DNA from: Frateuria soli
GTDB lineage: Bacteria; Pseudomonadota; Gammaproteobacteria; Xanthomonadales; Rhodanobacteraceae
Assembly: GCF_021117385.1 (NCBI RefSeq)
Contig: NZ_CP088252.1
Coordinates: 1,488,001 to 1,552,000, forward strand
Direction of reading: 5' to 3'
Length of the DNA: 64,000 nucleotides
The position numbers were made by a program, and so were the translations under genes. Below, piece by piece: positions 36,532 through 44,957 of the stretch; the first letter of the stretch is position 1, and the number at the start of each line of letters is the position of its first letter. The notes beneath the pieces are model-generated. The model saw only the letters and a program-made list of their open reading frames with translations, did not search any database and was not told the origin of the DNA.

Positions 36532-37556
36532 CACACCGCCTCGCGCCGGCCTACCGCGAGCATGCGTTCCAGCGCGCGGCGGGCGCGTGCCGCCATGTCG
36601 GCAGGCACCTCGACCGCGTCCTTCATGTCGCGCAGCGCGGCGTGGATGTTGGGCAGCGTGATGCGCTGCATGTGCGGACACAGGTTGCACGGCTTGATGA
36701 ACTGCGTCGCCGGGAAGCGCGTGCGCAGGTTGTCGGCCATCGAGCACTCGGTGATCAGCGCCACGCGCTCGGGCTTCTCGCGCTCCAGCCAGCGCCCCAT
36801 GGCGCTGGTCGAGCCCACGAAATCGGCTTCGGCCAGCACCTCGGGCGGGCATTCGGGATGCGCCACCAGCCTGGCGCCGAAGCGCTCGCGCGCGTGACGC
36901 GCTTCCTGCGCGGTGAACTTCTCGTGCACCTCGCACTGGCCATGCCAGAGGATCAACTGGACGTCCGTCTGCGTGGCGACGTGGCTGCCCAGGTAGCGGT
37001 CGGGCAGGAAGATCACCCGCTCGCTGCCCATCGCCTCGACCACCTGCACCGCGTTGGCCGAGGTGCAGCAGGCATCGGATTCGGCCTTCACCGCGGCGGA
37101 GGTGTTGACGTAGCTGACCACGGGTACGCCCGGGTGCCGCGCACGCAGGGCGCGCACGTCTTCGGCGGTGATCGAGGAGGCCAGCGAGCAGCCCGCTTCC
37201 AGGTCGGGGATCAGCACGGTCTTGTGCGGCGCCAGGATCTTCGCGCTCTCGGCCATGAAGTGGACGCCGCACAGCACGATCAGGTCCGACCCGCAGTCGG
37301 CCGCGGCCTGCGCCAGCGCCAGCGAGTCGCCGGTGATGTCGGCCACGCCGTGGAAGATCTCCGGCGACTGGTAGCTGTGCGCCATGATCACCGCGCCGCG
37401 CTCGCGCTTGAGCGCGTTGATGGCATCGATCCACGGCAGGTGCATCGGCAGTTCGAGACAGGGCAGCAGCGGTTCGAGCCGCTCGATCAACGCGGCGTAC
37501 TGGTGTTCCAGGCCGTCGCGCCAGGCGGGCGCGGCGGCTTCGGTTCGTGCGGACAT
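36531..37556 (-). CDS. nadA: Quinolinate synthase (NadA)
   Basis: It condenses iminoaspartate with dihydroxyacetone phosphate to quinolinate using an oxygen-sensitive [4Fe-4S] cluster. The three cluster cysteines lie in [13 protein letters not shown], in the CCTSAN stretch and in PCNLCPHM near the end; [15 protein letters not shown] marks the N-terminus. At 341 residues the length is normal. GAGGA precedes the ATG at 37556. It starts 16 nt after ubiT, so NAD and ubiquinone precursors are made from one transcript. Being oxygen-labile, NadA suits an anaerobic unit. Confidence 0.94.
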   Translation of the reverse strand: MSARTEAAAPAWRDGLEHQYAALIERLEPLLPCLELPMHLPWIDAINALKRERGAVIMAHSYQSPEIFHGVADITGDSLALAQAAADCGSDLIVLCGVHFMAESAKILAPHKTVLIPDLEAGCSLASSITAEDVRALRARHPGVPVVSYVNTSAAVKAESDACCTSANAVQVVEAMGSERVIFLPDRYLGSHVATQTDVQLILWHGQCEVHEKFTAQEARHARERFGARLVAHPECPPEVLAEADFVGSTSAMGRWLEREKPERVALITECSMADNLRTRFPATQFIKPCNLCPHMQRITLPNIHAALRDMKDAVEVPADMAARARRALERMLAVGRREAV

Positions 37557-37572
37557 GAGGATCCTCGTCGGG

Positions 37573-38052
37573 TCAGGCGGCGTGGCCGCGCGCATCGCGC
37601 GCGGCGCGTGCCAACCGCGCGCCGCGGTTGAGCGCGATGCGCAAGCCAAGCGGCACCGACTCCCATGGCAGGCGGTCGAGCAGGCGACGCGCGGCAAGGC
37701 CGAGCTGCCTGTCGCCGGTGAGCACCAGCCTGCGCCGGTGGAACAGCGTGTCGGCGTGCTCCAGTCGGCCGGCCAGCAGCAACAGGTCGGCCGCGCTGCC
37801 GCGCACGCTGGCCTCGGGGGTGTCGTCGACGACGATCAGGCGGCCGTCGCGCAAGGTCAGCACCCAGGCCAGGTCGAGGTCGGCGACCTCGATACCGAAC
37901 CGGCGGCCGGCCAGGAGGTCGAGTGCGTGGTCGCCAGGCGGCACGGCCGGCACGCGCGCCATGGCGCGTTCCAGCAGCGCGCGCTGCCAGCGCGCGGGCA
38001 CCACGCGCAGGAGCGGCGCAAGGCGGTAAGGCGGCGGCAGCAGGCGCAGCAT
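37573..38052 (-). CDS. ubiT: Oxygen-independent ubiquinone synthesis protein UbiT (SCP2 domain)
   Basis: UbiT is a lipid-carrier-like SCP2 protein needed, with UbiU and UbiV, for anaerobic ubiquinone synthesis. The sequence follows E. coli UbiT: MLRLLPPPYRLAPLLRVVP at the start, FGIEVADLDLAWVL, ADLLLLAGRLEHADTLFHRRRLVLTGD. That match favours the ATG at 38052, although the frame opens at 38100; no start has a good ribosome binding site. An FNR-type box lies 79.5 nt upstream. UbiU and UbiV are not in the window. It heads the ubiT-nadA-nadB unit. Confidence 0.87.
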   Translation of the reverse strand: MLRLLPPPYRLAPLLRVVPARWQRALLERAMARVPAVPPGDHALDLLAGRRFGIEVADLDLAWVLTLRDGRLIVVDDTPEASVRGSAADLLLLAGRLEHADTLFHRRRLVLTGDRQLGLAARRLLDRLPWESVPLGLRIALNRGARLARAARDARGHAA

Positions 38053-38124
38053 CGGTGCGGCGCGGGAGACGTCGGGCATCGGGCTCATGCATTCGAGCAT
38101 GAACGTCGCGGCATCCGGCTCGCC

Positions 38125-38138
38125 CTGATCCAGGTCAA
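38125..38138 (-). promoter_or_regulatory. FNR/DNR-type box of ubiT-nadA-nadB
   Basis: CTGAT-CCAG-GTCAA, centred 79.5 nt before the preferred ubiT start at 38052. The spacing rules out the 38100 start if the promoter has the usual geometry. Confidence 0.65.
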
Positions 38139-38187
38139 CCGCCTCGCCCGGCCGTGCGCAGGCGTCGGCGATGGCCAGGCAATGCGG

Positions 38188-38586
38188 TCAGGTTGCCGCC
38201 GTCCCGCCAGCGTCGGGCCGTTCGCGCAGCGCGTGCGCGGCGGGCAACGCGTGCTGCTCGTAGATGACTTGCGCCTCGCCGGGATCGAAGTCGGCATGCT
38301 GGCGCTTCTTCACGCCGTAGTCGGAAAGCACCAGATGGGCGTCCGCGACCACGCCGGCGTTGGCCAGGCAAGCGGCGGCGCAGCGTAGCAGGCAGCCGTC
38401 CAGCGCGAGGATGCGCCGGCCACTCCGCGCGGTGCGCACCAGGCCGGTGACGCCACCGCCGACGCCGGCGATGCAGGACATCTCGGCGGCGCCGGCGCGG
38501 TCCAGCGCGAGCGCGAGATGGTTGGCCATCTGCGCCGCGCTGGAGCAGCCGGAACACGAATACACCAGCGGCAGGTCGCGGCTCAT
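38188..38586 (-). CDS. DGC-domain putative zinc-binding protein
   Basis: This 132-residue protein of the DGC family (PF08859) starts with VYSCSGCSSAAQMANHLA and carries the name-giving DGC in ILALDGCLLRCAAACLANAG, followed by LSDYGVKKRQHADFD. The six clustered cysteines should bind zinc or another metal. The role is unknown; such genes often sit near denitrification or thiol genes. It lies nine nt after the membrane protein gene and is the last member of the DUF2249 unit. A stop follows soon after a Gly/Ala-rich tail. Confidence 0.8.
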   Translation of the reverse strand: MSRDLPLVYSCSGCSSAAQMANHLALALDRAGAAEMSCIAGVGGGVTGLVRTARSGRRILALDGCLLRCAAACLANAGVVADAHLVLSDYGVKKRQHADFDPGEAQVIYEQHALPAAHALRERPDAGGTAAT

Positions 38587-38595
38587 CGGGGGCCC

Positions 38596-39840
38596 TCAGG
38601 CAGGTTGTCCGACGCGGCGGACAAAGGCACGGCAGGCTCGCAGCGCGCTCGCCAGCGCATGGCCGTGGACGCTCCAGGCGAGCAGTTGCGCCAGCGCCGC
38701 CAGCCGCGCCAGCCAGGGTTGCGGCCACAGCACGGCGGCGAGCAGCAACGGCGCGACGGCGCCGTGGGCGAACAGCACTCGCCGCTTGCGCGTATCGGGC
38801 AGCAGCCGTTGCACGCCGGGCAGTTGCACGCCGCGCGGCACGCGCCGCCGCAGCGCGATCCAGCCGACGAACGGCACGATCTCCAGCGCCATGCCGCCCA
38901 CCAGCAGTGGCAGCCCGACACCCAGCGCCAGCGCACCGGCGAGCAGCCACCTGCCGGCGAAGGTCGCCATGGCGGCCAGCGCCAGCGCGCACAGGCCCAT
39001 GCGCCAATGCAGGTAGAGCGCATTGCGCCGGGCGTGCGGCACGCGCCACTGCAGCCCCAGCGCGGCGATCGCGAAACTTGCGCCGCCGACGGCGACCACG
39101 CGCGGCAGCAGTCGGTCGCCCCCATGCGCCAGGTGCCACGCCGAAGCGAGCGGCAGGGCGACCGCCATCACGGCCAGCCACGTGCCCTGCACCGTCGCCG
39201 GCACGCGCCCGGTGCCCTGGAACATCGGCATGGTCACGCGCGCCACGGCGGCCAGCAGCAACACCATCCAGCCCAGCACGCCCAGGGCCGCGTGCGCGTC
39301 GACCGCGGCCAGCGACCACGGCACGCGCAGGCCGAGCAGCAGCGCCAGCAGACCGCCCGCCACTGCCGCGAGCAGGCCGAAACCGAGCGCGGTGGCGATA
39401 CCGGCACGCAGCAGCCGTTCGCCGACGGCCGTCCACAGGCCTGGCAGGGTCATCGCCGCCAGCCACGCGAAGCTTGCCGGCAGCACGATGCCGGCGGCCA
39501 GCAGGAGTCCACGCACCTGGCCATGCAGCCCGGCCACCAGCAGCACCACGCCGAGATTGAACAGGCCATGCAGCCAGGGCACGCCGCGCCAGCCGCGCAG
39601 CGTCGCGCCGGCGGCAGCCGGCAGGAACTGGAGCAGGCTGCCGAACATCGCGTTGCCCAGCACCCCCAGCATCCACACGTGCACCAGCGCCAGCGTGGCC
39701 GGATGCCAGCGCGTCAGCAGCGCTCGATCGGCATCGACCAGCAGCAGGGCACCCCCGGCCATCCCCCAGCAGGGCATGGCGAGCAGGAAGCGCAGCGGCA
39801 ACGTGGCCGGCGGTGCCTGGTCAAGGCGCAGCTTCGGCAT
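38596..39840 (-). CDS. NnrS-like / heme-copper-oxidase subunit I-like 12-helix membrane protein
   Basis: This very hydrophobic 414-residue protein has about 12 helices. The early part (WHPATLALVHVWMLGVLGNAMFG) and a later HGLFNLGVVLL recall the His-bearing helices of NnrS and of subunit I of heme-copper oxidases, but the full ligand set for a copper site is not clear. NnrS binds heme and copper and helps tolerate NO. It overlaps the DUF2249 gene by 20 nt and is followed by the DGC gene. Assignment to the NnrS-like group is by resemblance and context. It may be a heme sensor instead. Confidence 0.6.
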   Translation of the reverse strand: MPKLRLDQAPPATLPLRFLLAMPCWGMAGGALLLVDADRALLTRWHPATLALVHVWMLGVLGNAMFGSLLQFLPAAAGATLRGWRGVPWLHGLFNLGVVLLVAGLHGQVRGLLLAAGIVLPASFAWLAAMTLPGLWTAVGERLLRAGIATALGFGLLAAVAGGLLALLLGLRVPWSLAAVDAHAALGVLGWMVLLLAAVARVTMPMFQGTGRVPATVQGTWLAVMAVALPLASAWHLAHGGDRLLPRVVAVGGASFAIAALGLQWRVPHARRNALYLHWRMGLCALALAAMATFAGRWLLAGALALGVGLPLLVGGMALEIVPFVGWIALRRRVPRGVQLPGVQRLLPDTRKRRVLFAHGAVAPLLLAAVLWPQPWLARLAALAQLLAWSVHGHALASALRACRAFVRRVGQPA

Positions 39841-40066
39841 CGTCCGGGCGGCGGATCTGCACGCGCACGCTGCCGTCGGGCTGTGGCTCGCCCGGGTCGG
39901 CGTCGAAGCCGCGCTGCGCCAGTTCCATCAGCAGCGGACGCGGGAGCATCGGCGCGACGACGATGCACCGTTCGCCCGGTTCCAGGGCATCGGCCGCGTC
40001 GAGCGCGCGCAGCATGGGCTCGGGCGCCGGGAGGTGGCGCAGGTCGAGTTCGATAGGCGGGGTCAT
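39821..40066 (-). CDS. DUF2249-domain small protein
   Basis: The 81-residue protein shows the DUF2249 pattern ELDLRHLPAPEPMLRALDAADAL, then CIVVAPMLPRPLLMELAQRGF. The family resembles TusA-like sulfur-carrier proteins and is found beside NO-related membrane proteins and hemerythrin-like proteins. It starts the three-gene unit with the NnrS-like and DGC proteins. An FNR-type box is centred only 41.5 nt before its ATG at 40066, so the transcript would begin at or near the start codon. Its biochemical role is unknown. Confidence 0.85.
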   Translation of the reverse strand: MTPPIELDLRHLPAPEPMLRALDAADALEPGERCIVVAPMLPRPLLMELAQRGFDADPGEPQPDGSVRVQIRRPDDAEAAP

Positions 40067-40100
40067 GCCCTGATTGGACGCGTGCGGATCAAGCCGTGCG

Positions 40101-40114
40101 CTGATGCAGGTCAA
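40101..40114 (-). promoter_or_regulatory. FNR/DNR-type box of the DUF2249 unit
   Basis: CTGAT-GCAG-GTCAA, centred 41.5 nt before the start codon. With the usual -41.5 geometry the mRNA would be leaderless. Confidence 0.7.
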
Positions 40115-40169
40115 CCGGGAGCGCTCCTGCTCCCTCCCCCTCCCGGGGAGAGGGCTGACGCGGGCGGCT

Positions 40170-41363
40170 TCAGCGCAACGCATGGACGCCCTTCCATTCC
40201 ACCTGCAGCCACAGCTTCGTGTCGTCGCGACCGAAGCCGTCGGCCTGGTAGCTGGCGAGCTTGAGCAGGCCGTTGAGGGTCGGGCTGAAGGCGTAGCCCA
40301 GCGAGCCGTCCCACTCGCTGCCGTAACGGTTGCCGTGGTCGGCATGGAAGTCGTGCCAGGCGAGCGTCCAGCCGAACCGCGCCTGCGGCCCGAAGGCGCC
40401 GTTGACCGCGGCGTAGCGGTCCTCCAGGCCACCGGCGGGCGTCACGGTGAACTGATCGTCCCAGCCGTTGAAGGCGTGCAGCGTGGCGAGCGGGGTCTGC
40501 AGCGCGTGGCGGCCGTTGCCGCCCAGGTGCTCCCAGCCGAGCCGGCCGGTGATGCCGTGCAGCGTCCACGCCGGTTCCGCCAGCCAGTAGTCGTGTGCGA
40601 AGCGCTGCGGGTTGTTGGCGTAGTCGACCTGGTGCGCCGCCTCCAGCGTCCAGCCGAAGCCGTCGGCCACGGGCTTGCCGCTCCAGCGCACGCCGTAGGT
40701 GGCACTGGAGGCCGTGGCGAGGTCGCGGTCCTCGTGCAGGTAGGCGTAGCCGCTCCACTGTTGCCGGCCGTGCCTGACGCCGGCGTTGAGCAGGTGGGTG
40801 TCGAGCTTGCGCTCGCGCGCGAGCACGTTGCGCGCGTCGCGGCCGGCCACGCGGTGGACCTTGCCGAGCCACGCGTAGCGCACGGTCCAGTCCGCGGTGG
40901 GTGCCCATTGCAGTGTGACGGCGTCGAAGGTCTGCTCGTGCTGGCGCCAGCCGACGTTGCCGATCCAGCGCTGGTTGTCGAACAGCAGCCGCTGGCGGCC
41001 GGCAATGGCGCCGAAGGTGCTGCCCTGCCAGGTGAGGTAGGCCTGGTTCAGTTCACTGCCCCTGGGATCGGTGATGACGGGGTACTGCCCATGGCCGTTG
41101 GCCCCGCTGTCGTAATGCCCGCCGGCCGCGGCCACGCCCGCGCCCTCGAGGTAGCCGCCGAAACCGCCGCCGAACATGGCGCGCAGGCCCAGGCGCAGGC
41201 GCAGGGTGTCGGCGCGGGCGTCGCGGGCGAAGGCGTCGTTGTCGACCTGCTCGTGGCGGGCGCGGGCGTCCCATTCCAGTTGCAGCGGGGCGGGCGCGTC
41301 GGTGGACCAGGCGGGTGTGCTGGCAAAGGCCAGCAGGCAGCCGGTGACAAGGCGGGTGTGCAT
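40170..41363 (-). CDS. Outer-membrane porin, alginate-export/OprE-like beta-barrel
   Basis: The 397-residue precursor has a signal peptide (ending STPAWS) and repeated amphipathic strands such as ARADTLRLRLGLRAMFG, IAGRQRLLFDNQRWIG and WTLEAAHQVDY, typical of the alginate-export-domain family. These act as narrow channels, often for nitrate, nitrite or organic anions, when found beside nir genes. AAGGAGA precedes the ATG. A perfectly symmetrical FNR-type box is centred 61.5 nt upstream. It lies between DUF2249 and nirK, so nitrite uptake is an attractive but unproven function. Confidence 0.78.
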   Translation of the reverse strand: MHTRLVTGCLLAFASTPAWSTDAPAPLQLEWDARARHEQVDNDAFARDARADTLRLRLGLRAMFGGGFGGYLEGAGVAAAGGHYDSGANGHGQYPVITDPRGSELNQAYLTWQGSTFGAIAGRQRLLFDNQRWIGNVGWRQHEQTFDAVTLQWAPTADWTVRYAWLGKVHRVAGRDARNVLARERKLDTHLLNAGVRHGRQQWSGYAYLHEDRDLATASSATYGVRWSGKPVADGFGWTLEAAHQVDYANNPQRFAHDYWLAEPAWTLHGITGRLGWEHLGGNGRHALQTPLATLHAFNGWDDQFTVTPAGGLEDRYAAVNGAFGPQARFGWTLAWHDFHADHGNRYGSEWDGSLGYAFSPTLNGLLKLASYQADGFGRDDTKLWLQVEWKGVHALR

Positions 41364-41417
41364 GGTGCATCTCCTTGGGGAATGCACACAGTGTCGGGAG
41401 CACGACCAACGCACGGG

Positions 41418-41431
41418 TTGACGGGCGTCAA
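41418..41431 (-). promoter_or_regulatory. FNR/DNR-type box of the porin gene
   Basis: TTGAC-GGGC-GTCAA, perfectly palindromic in its halves, centred 61.5 nt before the start codon. Confidence 0.75.
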
Positions 41432-41490
41432 GCGGACCGGGCGGTGCGGCAACCCGCCGCGGACGTCCAGACGGCCATTCCATGCTGGCC

Positions 41491-41553
41491 AAAAAAAGGA
41501 GGTGGGCGAACAGCCCACCTCGAAACGGGCCGGCGGCATGACTGCCGCCGGCC
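41491..41553 (-). terminator. Two-hairpin terminator after nirK
   Basis: On the minus strand an 11-bp stem (41528-41538 with 41543-41553) is followed by an 8-bp stem (41500-41507 with 41513-41520) and then a run of Ts (41491-41497). It ends nirK transcription before the porin promoter. Confidence 0.8.
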
Positions 41554-41578
41554 GGGTCAGGTGACGCGATGGTTCGGC

Positions 41579-43114
41579 TCAGTGCTCGGAGGTCGGGGCC
41601 GGGGCCGGCTGGGCGCGCACCTTGGCCACCTCTTCCTTGCTCACCTGCCCGCCCGGGTTGCCCCAGCTGTTGAGCACGTAGGTGAGCAGGTTGGCGACCT
41701 CGTCGTCGGTCAGCTGGGTCATCGGCGGCATCACCGAGTCGTAGTCCTTGCCGTTGACCGTGACCTTGCCGGTCAGGCCGTGCAGCGGGATGGCGATCAG
41801 CTTGTCCTTGTCTTCCTTCACCAGCTTGGCAATCAGGTCGGACTTGGCCAGCGGCGGGAACACGCCGGGCAGGCCTTCGCCGTTGGCCTGGTGGCAGACC
41901 GAGCAGGTGCCGGTGAACAGCTGCTTGCCGGCGGCGATCTGGTCTTCCTTGCTGAGCGTGCCGGCGGCGTTGGCCTTGGCCGCGGTGGTCACCGCATGCA
42001 GGTTCGGCTCGGCGCGGTCGCCCAGGTACACCGAGTCGACCTCCTTACCGGAGTAGACCGACTTGTTCTCCGCACCGTCGACCTTGAGGATCGCCATCGC
42101 GCCCTTGTTGAACGCGCGGAAGATCGAGTGGTCGACCATCACGTAGCTGCCCGGCACGTCGGTGTGGAACTCCACGATCGCCGCGCCGCCGGCGGGAATC
42201 AGCGTGGTCTGCACGTTCTCCTGCGGATGGGTGCCGCCTTCCTGCTGCACGCGGTCGAAGATCTCGCCGATCACGTGGAAGCTGGAGATCAGGTTGGGCC
42301 CGCCATTGCCGACGAACAGGCGCACCGACTCGTTGGTCCTGGCGGTCAGCGCCTTGTCGCCGGTGAGCGCGCCTTCATGGCCGTTGAACAGCACGTAGGT
42401 CGGGTTCTCGTCGATGGCCTTGTCCATGTCGAACGGCTGGTGGCCCTTCTCGCGGTACTTGCCGGTGGTGTAGAAGTCGCCCTGCATCACGTAGTACTCG
42501 TGATCGACCTTGGGCAGGCCCTCCGGCGGCTCGACCAGGATCAGGCCGTACATGCCGTTGGCGATGTGCATGCCCACCGGCGCGGTGGCGCAGTGATAGA
42601 CGTAGATGCCCTGGTTCAGCGCCTTGAAGGTGAACTGCGACTCATGCCCCGGCGCGGTGAAGCTCGACGCCGCGCCGCCGCCCGGGCCGGTGACGCCGTG
42701 CAGGTCGATGTTGTGCGGCATCTTGCTGTCGGGCGCGTTCTTCAGGTGGAACTCCACCGTGTCGCCCTGGCGCACGCGGATGAAGCTGCCCGGCACGGTG
42801 CCGCCGAAGGTCCAGTAGGTGTAGCTGACGCCTTCGGAGATCGGCATCTCCTTCTCGATCACCTCCAGCTCCACGATGACCTTGGCCGGATAGTTGCGGT
42901 GGATCGGCGGCGGCACGTTCGGCGGGCTGGTGAGCACCGCGTGGATCGGCTCGCCCTGCGGCGGACCGAAGTCGGTCGGCGCGGGCAGCGGTGCGGGGGC
43001 TGCGTACGCCGCGGGGCTGGCGGACAGGGCCGCATCGGCGGCCTGCTTTCCGGAGCAGGCGGCGAGGGCCAGCATGCTGGCGGCCGCGAGTACGGTGGAC
43101 AGCATTCGTGACAT
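41579..43114 (-). CDS. nirK: Copper nitrite reductase NirK with fused C-terminal cytochrome c
   Basis: It reduces nitrite to NO in the periplasm. The 511-residue precursor has a lipobox (LAAC, Cys20), two cupredoxin domains to about 350 and a cytochrome c domain (CSVCH 404-408). Type 1 copper ligands are His134, Cys175, His183 and Met188; type 2 ligands are His139, His174 and His329; catalytic Asp137 and His280 are present. The fused heme domain matches three-domain enzymes of the Ralstonia type. AGGAGA lies before the ATG, and an FNR-type box is centred 62.5 nt upstream. A double hairpin ends the gene. Confidence 0.96.
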   Translation of the reverse strand: MSRMLSTVLAAASMLALAACSGKQAADAALSASPAAYAAPAPLPAPTDFGPPQGEPIHAVLTSPPNVPPPIHRNYPAKVIVELEVIEKEMPISEGVSYTYWTFGGTVPGSFIRVRQGDTVEFHLKNAPDSKMPHNIDLHGVTGPGGGAASSFTAPGHESQFTFKALNQGIYVYHCATAPVGMHIANGMYGLILVEPPEGLPKVDHEYYVMQGDFYTTGKYREKGHQPFDMDKAIDENPTYVLFNGHEGALTGDKALTARTNESVRLFVGNGGPNLISSFHVIGEIFDRVQQEGGTHPQENVQTTLIPAGGAAIVEFHTDVPGSYVMVDHSIFRAFNKGAMAILKVDGAENKSVYSGKEVDSVYLGDRAEPNLHAVTTAAKANAAGTLSKEDQIAAGKQLFTGTCSVCHQANGEGLPGVFPPLAKSDLIAKLVKEDKDKLIAIPLHGLTGKVTVNGKDYDSVMPPMTQLTDDEVANLLTYVLNSWGNPGGQVSKEEVAKVRAQPAPAPTSEH

Positions 43115-43169
43115 GGGGAGTGTCTCCTGTGGTTTCGGGGCCAGCGTAGGTTTGGGCCCTCACGCGCGC

Positions 43170-43183
43170 TTGACTTGCGTCAG
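43170..43183 (-). promoter_or_regulatory. FNR/DNR-type box of nirK
   Basis: TTGAC-TTGC-GTCAG, centred 62.5 nt before the nirK ATG, with a TACGCT hexamer at the -10 distance. Confidence 0.75.
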
Positions 43184-43382
43184 GCGCGCCACAGGAAACG
43201 GGCGGCTGCGTCAGCCTGCCACACCATGCGCAGGCCGCATGGTGGCGGGCTGTTTCGGCAGGATGTCTTGCCGGTACTTCGCAGCAGGGGAAAATCCTTC
43301 GAAGCGCTCCTGGGCGCGAGCAGGGAGATGGCGGTCGCGCCCAGGTGCGCTCCTGCGGGGGCATGCGCGGGCGTCGCATGCT

Positions 43383-44744
43383 TCAGTCGGCTTCCACCGA
43401 CACGCGGTCGATCACCATCGCGTCGGCCTGGGGCGCGCTGTCGGCCTCCACCCGCACGAAGCTGACCGTGAGTGCGTCCAGCGACTCGGGCCAGATCCGC
43501 CGGAGCACGTCGCGCAGCGGAAGAACGATCCTCACCGGACCGTGCATGGCCATCGCGCCGCAGCTGGCCATCATCTGCGCATGCCGCGCCACGCTGACTT
43601 CGAACGACCCGAGCGTGCCGGCCAGGTAGGTCCGCTCCGGTTGCGCCACGCTGCCGGTCGGCAGGTTCAGCAGGACCTTGTAGAAATAGCCGCCCCGCGC
43701 GCCCGCGTCGGTGAGGTCCACCCCATCGAGCACGAGCCGTACCTCGCCGCCCTGCCCCGTGCCGCTGGTGACCAGGCTGCGCACCCGATTGCGACCGTCC
43801 GCCGTCAGCGGAATACGCACGCGCAACGACCCGGACCCCAGCGCCAGGCCGCCCATCCCGCCGAGCGACGCGCCCTGTGCCGGCAGCGGCGCGGCCAGCG
43901 CATCCTGGATGGCCGGGAGTGGCGCGATCTGCAGCGCGCTGGTTCCGCTCGTCGGCATGGCGGTGTCGTCATAGCGATAACCCAGGCTGCCCGGCGAGTA
44001 GGTCTTGACCCGTTGCATGGAGGACACCGCGGCACCGTAGGAGAACGATCCCGAACAGTAGGCCGCGGTCCTGGCCGGCATGTGGCGGCCGTCTCCCGCC
44101 TGCACCCAGGCGTCCCACAGGCGGTCGATGTTCGCGTGGTGCACCCAGAAGACCGGATCGCGCGGAGAGATGGTTATGTTGCCCATGGCGCCGCCGATCA
44201 GGTTGTGCACGCCGTTGTGCGGCGCGGTTTCGACGGCCGGTTCGAAGGCGTCGGTCTTGCCGCGCTGGAAGTTGGTCAGGCTGGCGTCGAACGCGGCCAG
44301 GCTGAGTGCCCCGGAGACGTTCGTGCCGCTGCGGTTGCTACGGTAGAGCGGCGAACCGGGGTCGCGGAATTCCGCCGGGATGACCGGCTGGTCGTAGTAG
44401 TTCCAGTAGGGCAGCACCAGCGCGCTGTTGCCAGAGGCCTTGCGCAGCTGCGCCTCGAAGCGCGCGAGGAAGCCCCGGTGCCAGGCGAGGAAGTACGGTT
44501 TGCGGTGCGGGCAGAAACTCGCGTGCACGTTCGTCCAGTAGGCCCAGCTGCCCGGCTGGGTGGAATCGTTGTCGGCCCGCATCTTCGCCACGGCGTCCAG
44601 GAAGGACGTATACAGCGGGCCGTCGCGGAACTGCGGCCATGACGGCCGCGTTCGCAGGCTGGTCGTGCCCAGGATCTGGCCAGGGAGCATGGGGACCAGT
44701 GCCAGCGATGCCGATGCCTGCAGGAATTGTCTCCGGGTGATCAT
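43383..44744 (-). CDS. Tat-exported tyrosinase-family copper oxidase
   Basis: This type-3 copper protein of 453 residues begins with a twin-arginine signal (TRRQFLQASASLALV). The CuA histidines lie in NVHASFCPHRKPYFLAWHRGFL and the CuB site in PHNGVHNLIGG with DPVFWVHHANIDRLW. A C-terminal beta domain (residues about 290-453), like the tyrosinase shielding domain, is present. It should oxidise phenols and catechols in the periplasm. ATG at 44744 has GGAGG five nt upstream. It sits directly upstream of nirK on the same strand; copper sharing is one possible link. An FNR-type box is centred 117.5 nt upstream, which is odd for an O2-using enzyme. Confidence 0.88.
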   Translation of the reverse strand: MITRRQFLQASASLALVPMLPGQILGTTSLRTRPSWPQFRDGPLYTSFLDAVAKMRADNDSTQPGSWAYWTNVHASFCPHRKPYFLAWHRGFLARFEAQLRKASGNSALVLPYWNYYDQPVIPAEFRDPGSPLYRSNRSGTNVSGALSLAAFDASLTNFQRGKTDAFEPAVETAPHNGVHNLIGGAMGNITISPRDPVFWVHHANIDRLWDAWVQAGDGRHMPARTAAYCSGSFSYGAAVSSMQRVKTYSPGSLGYRYDDTAMPTSGTSALQIAPLPAIQDALAAPLPAQGASLGGMGGLALGSGSLRVRIPLTADGRNRVRSLVTSGTGQGGEVRLVLDGVDLTDAGARGGYFYKVLLNLPTGSVAQPERTYLAGTLGSFEVSVARHAQMMASCGAMAMHGPVRIVLPLRDVLRRIWPESLDALTVSFVRVEADSAPQADAMVIDRVSVEAD

Positions 44745-44854
44745 CACAACCTCCATTTCGGTGCATGGCTGCCGGCGCGGATGCCGTCGCAACCTCGGTG
44801 CTGCCGCGCGCTTCGGCGCGCAACAGGAACCTAGGGCGATGGACAGATCCGGGC

Positions 44855-44868
44855 TTGATGCACGTCAA
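44855..44868 (-). promoter_or_regulatory. FNR/DNR-type box upstream of the tyrosinase gene
   Basis: TTGAT-GCAC-GTCAA, a full match but centred 117.5 nt before the start, so a longer leader is needed. Confidence 0.65.
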
Positions 44869-44957
44869 CCGGTCGCGCGGCGCGCGACCCGATGTCGTGA
44901 AGGGACTCGGCCGCAAGCGGAACGCCGCCACGGCGCTCGCGTCCGGCCCGGGTGCGC

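Noticed and set aside
18953-43114. Nitrate reductase or nitrous oxide reductase genes
   Set aside because: No nar, nap or nos proteins occur; only nitrite and NO reduction are encoded here.
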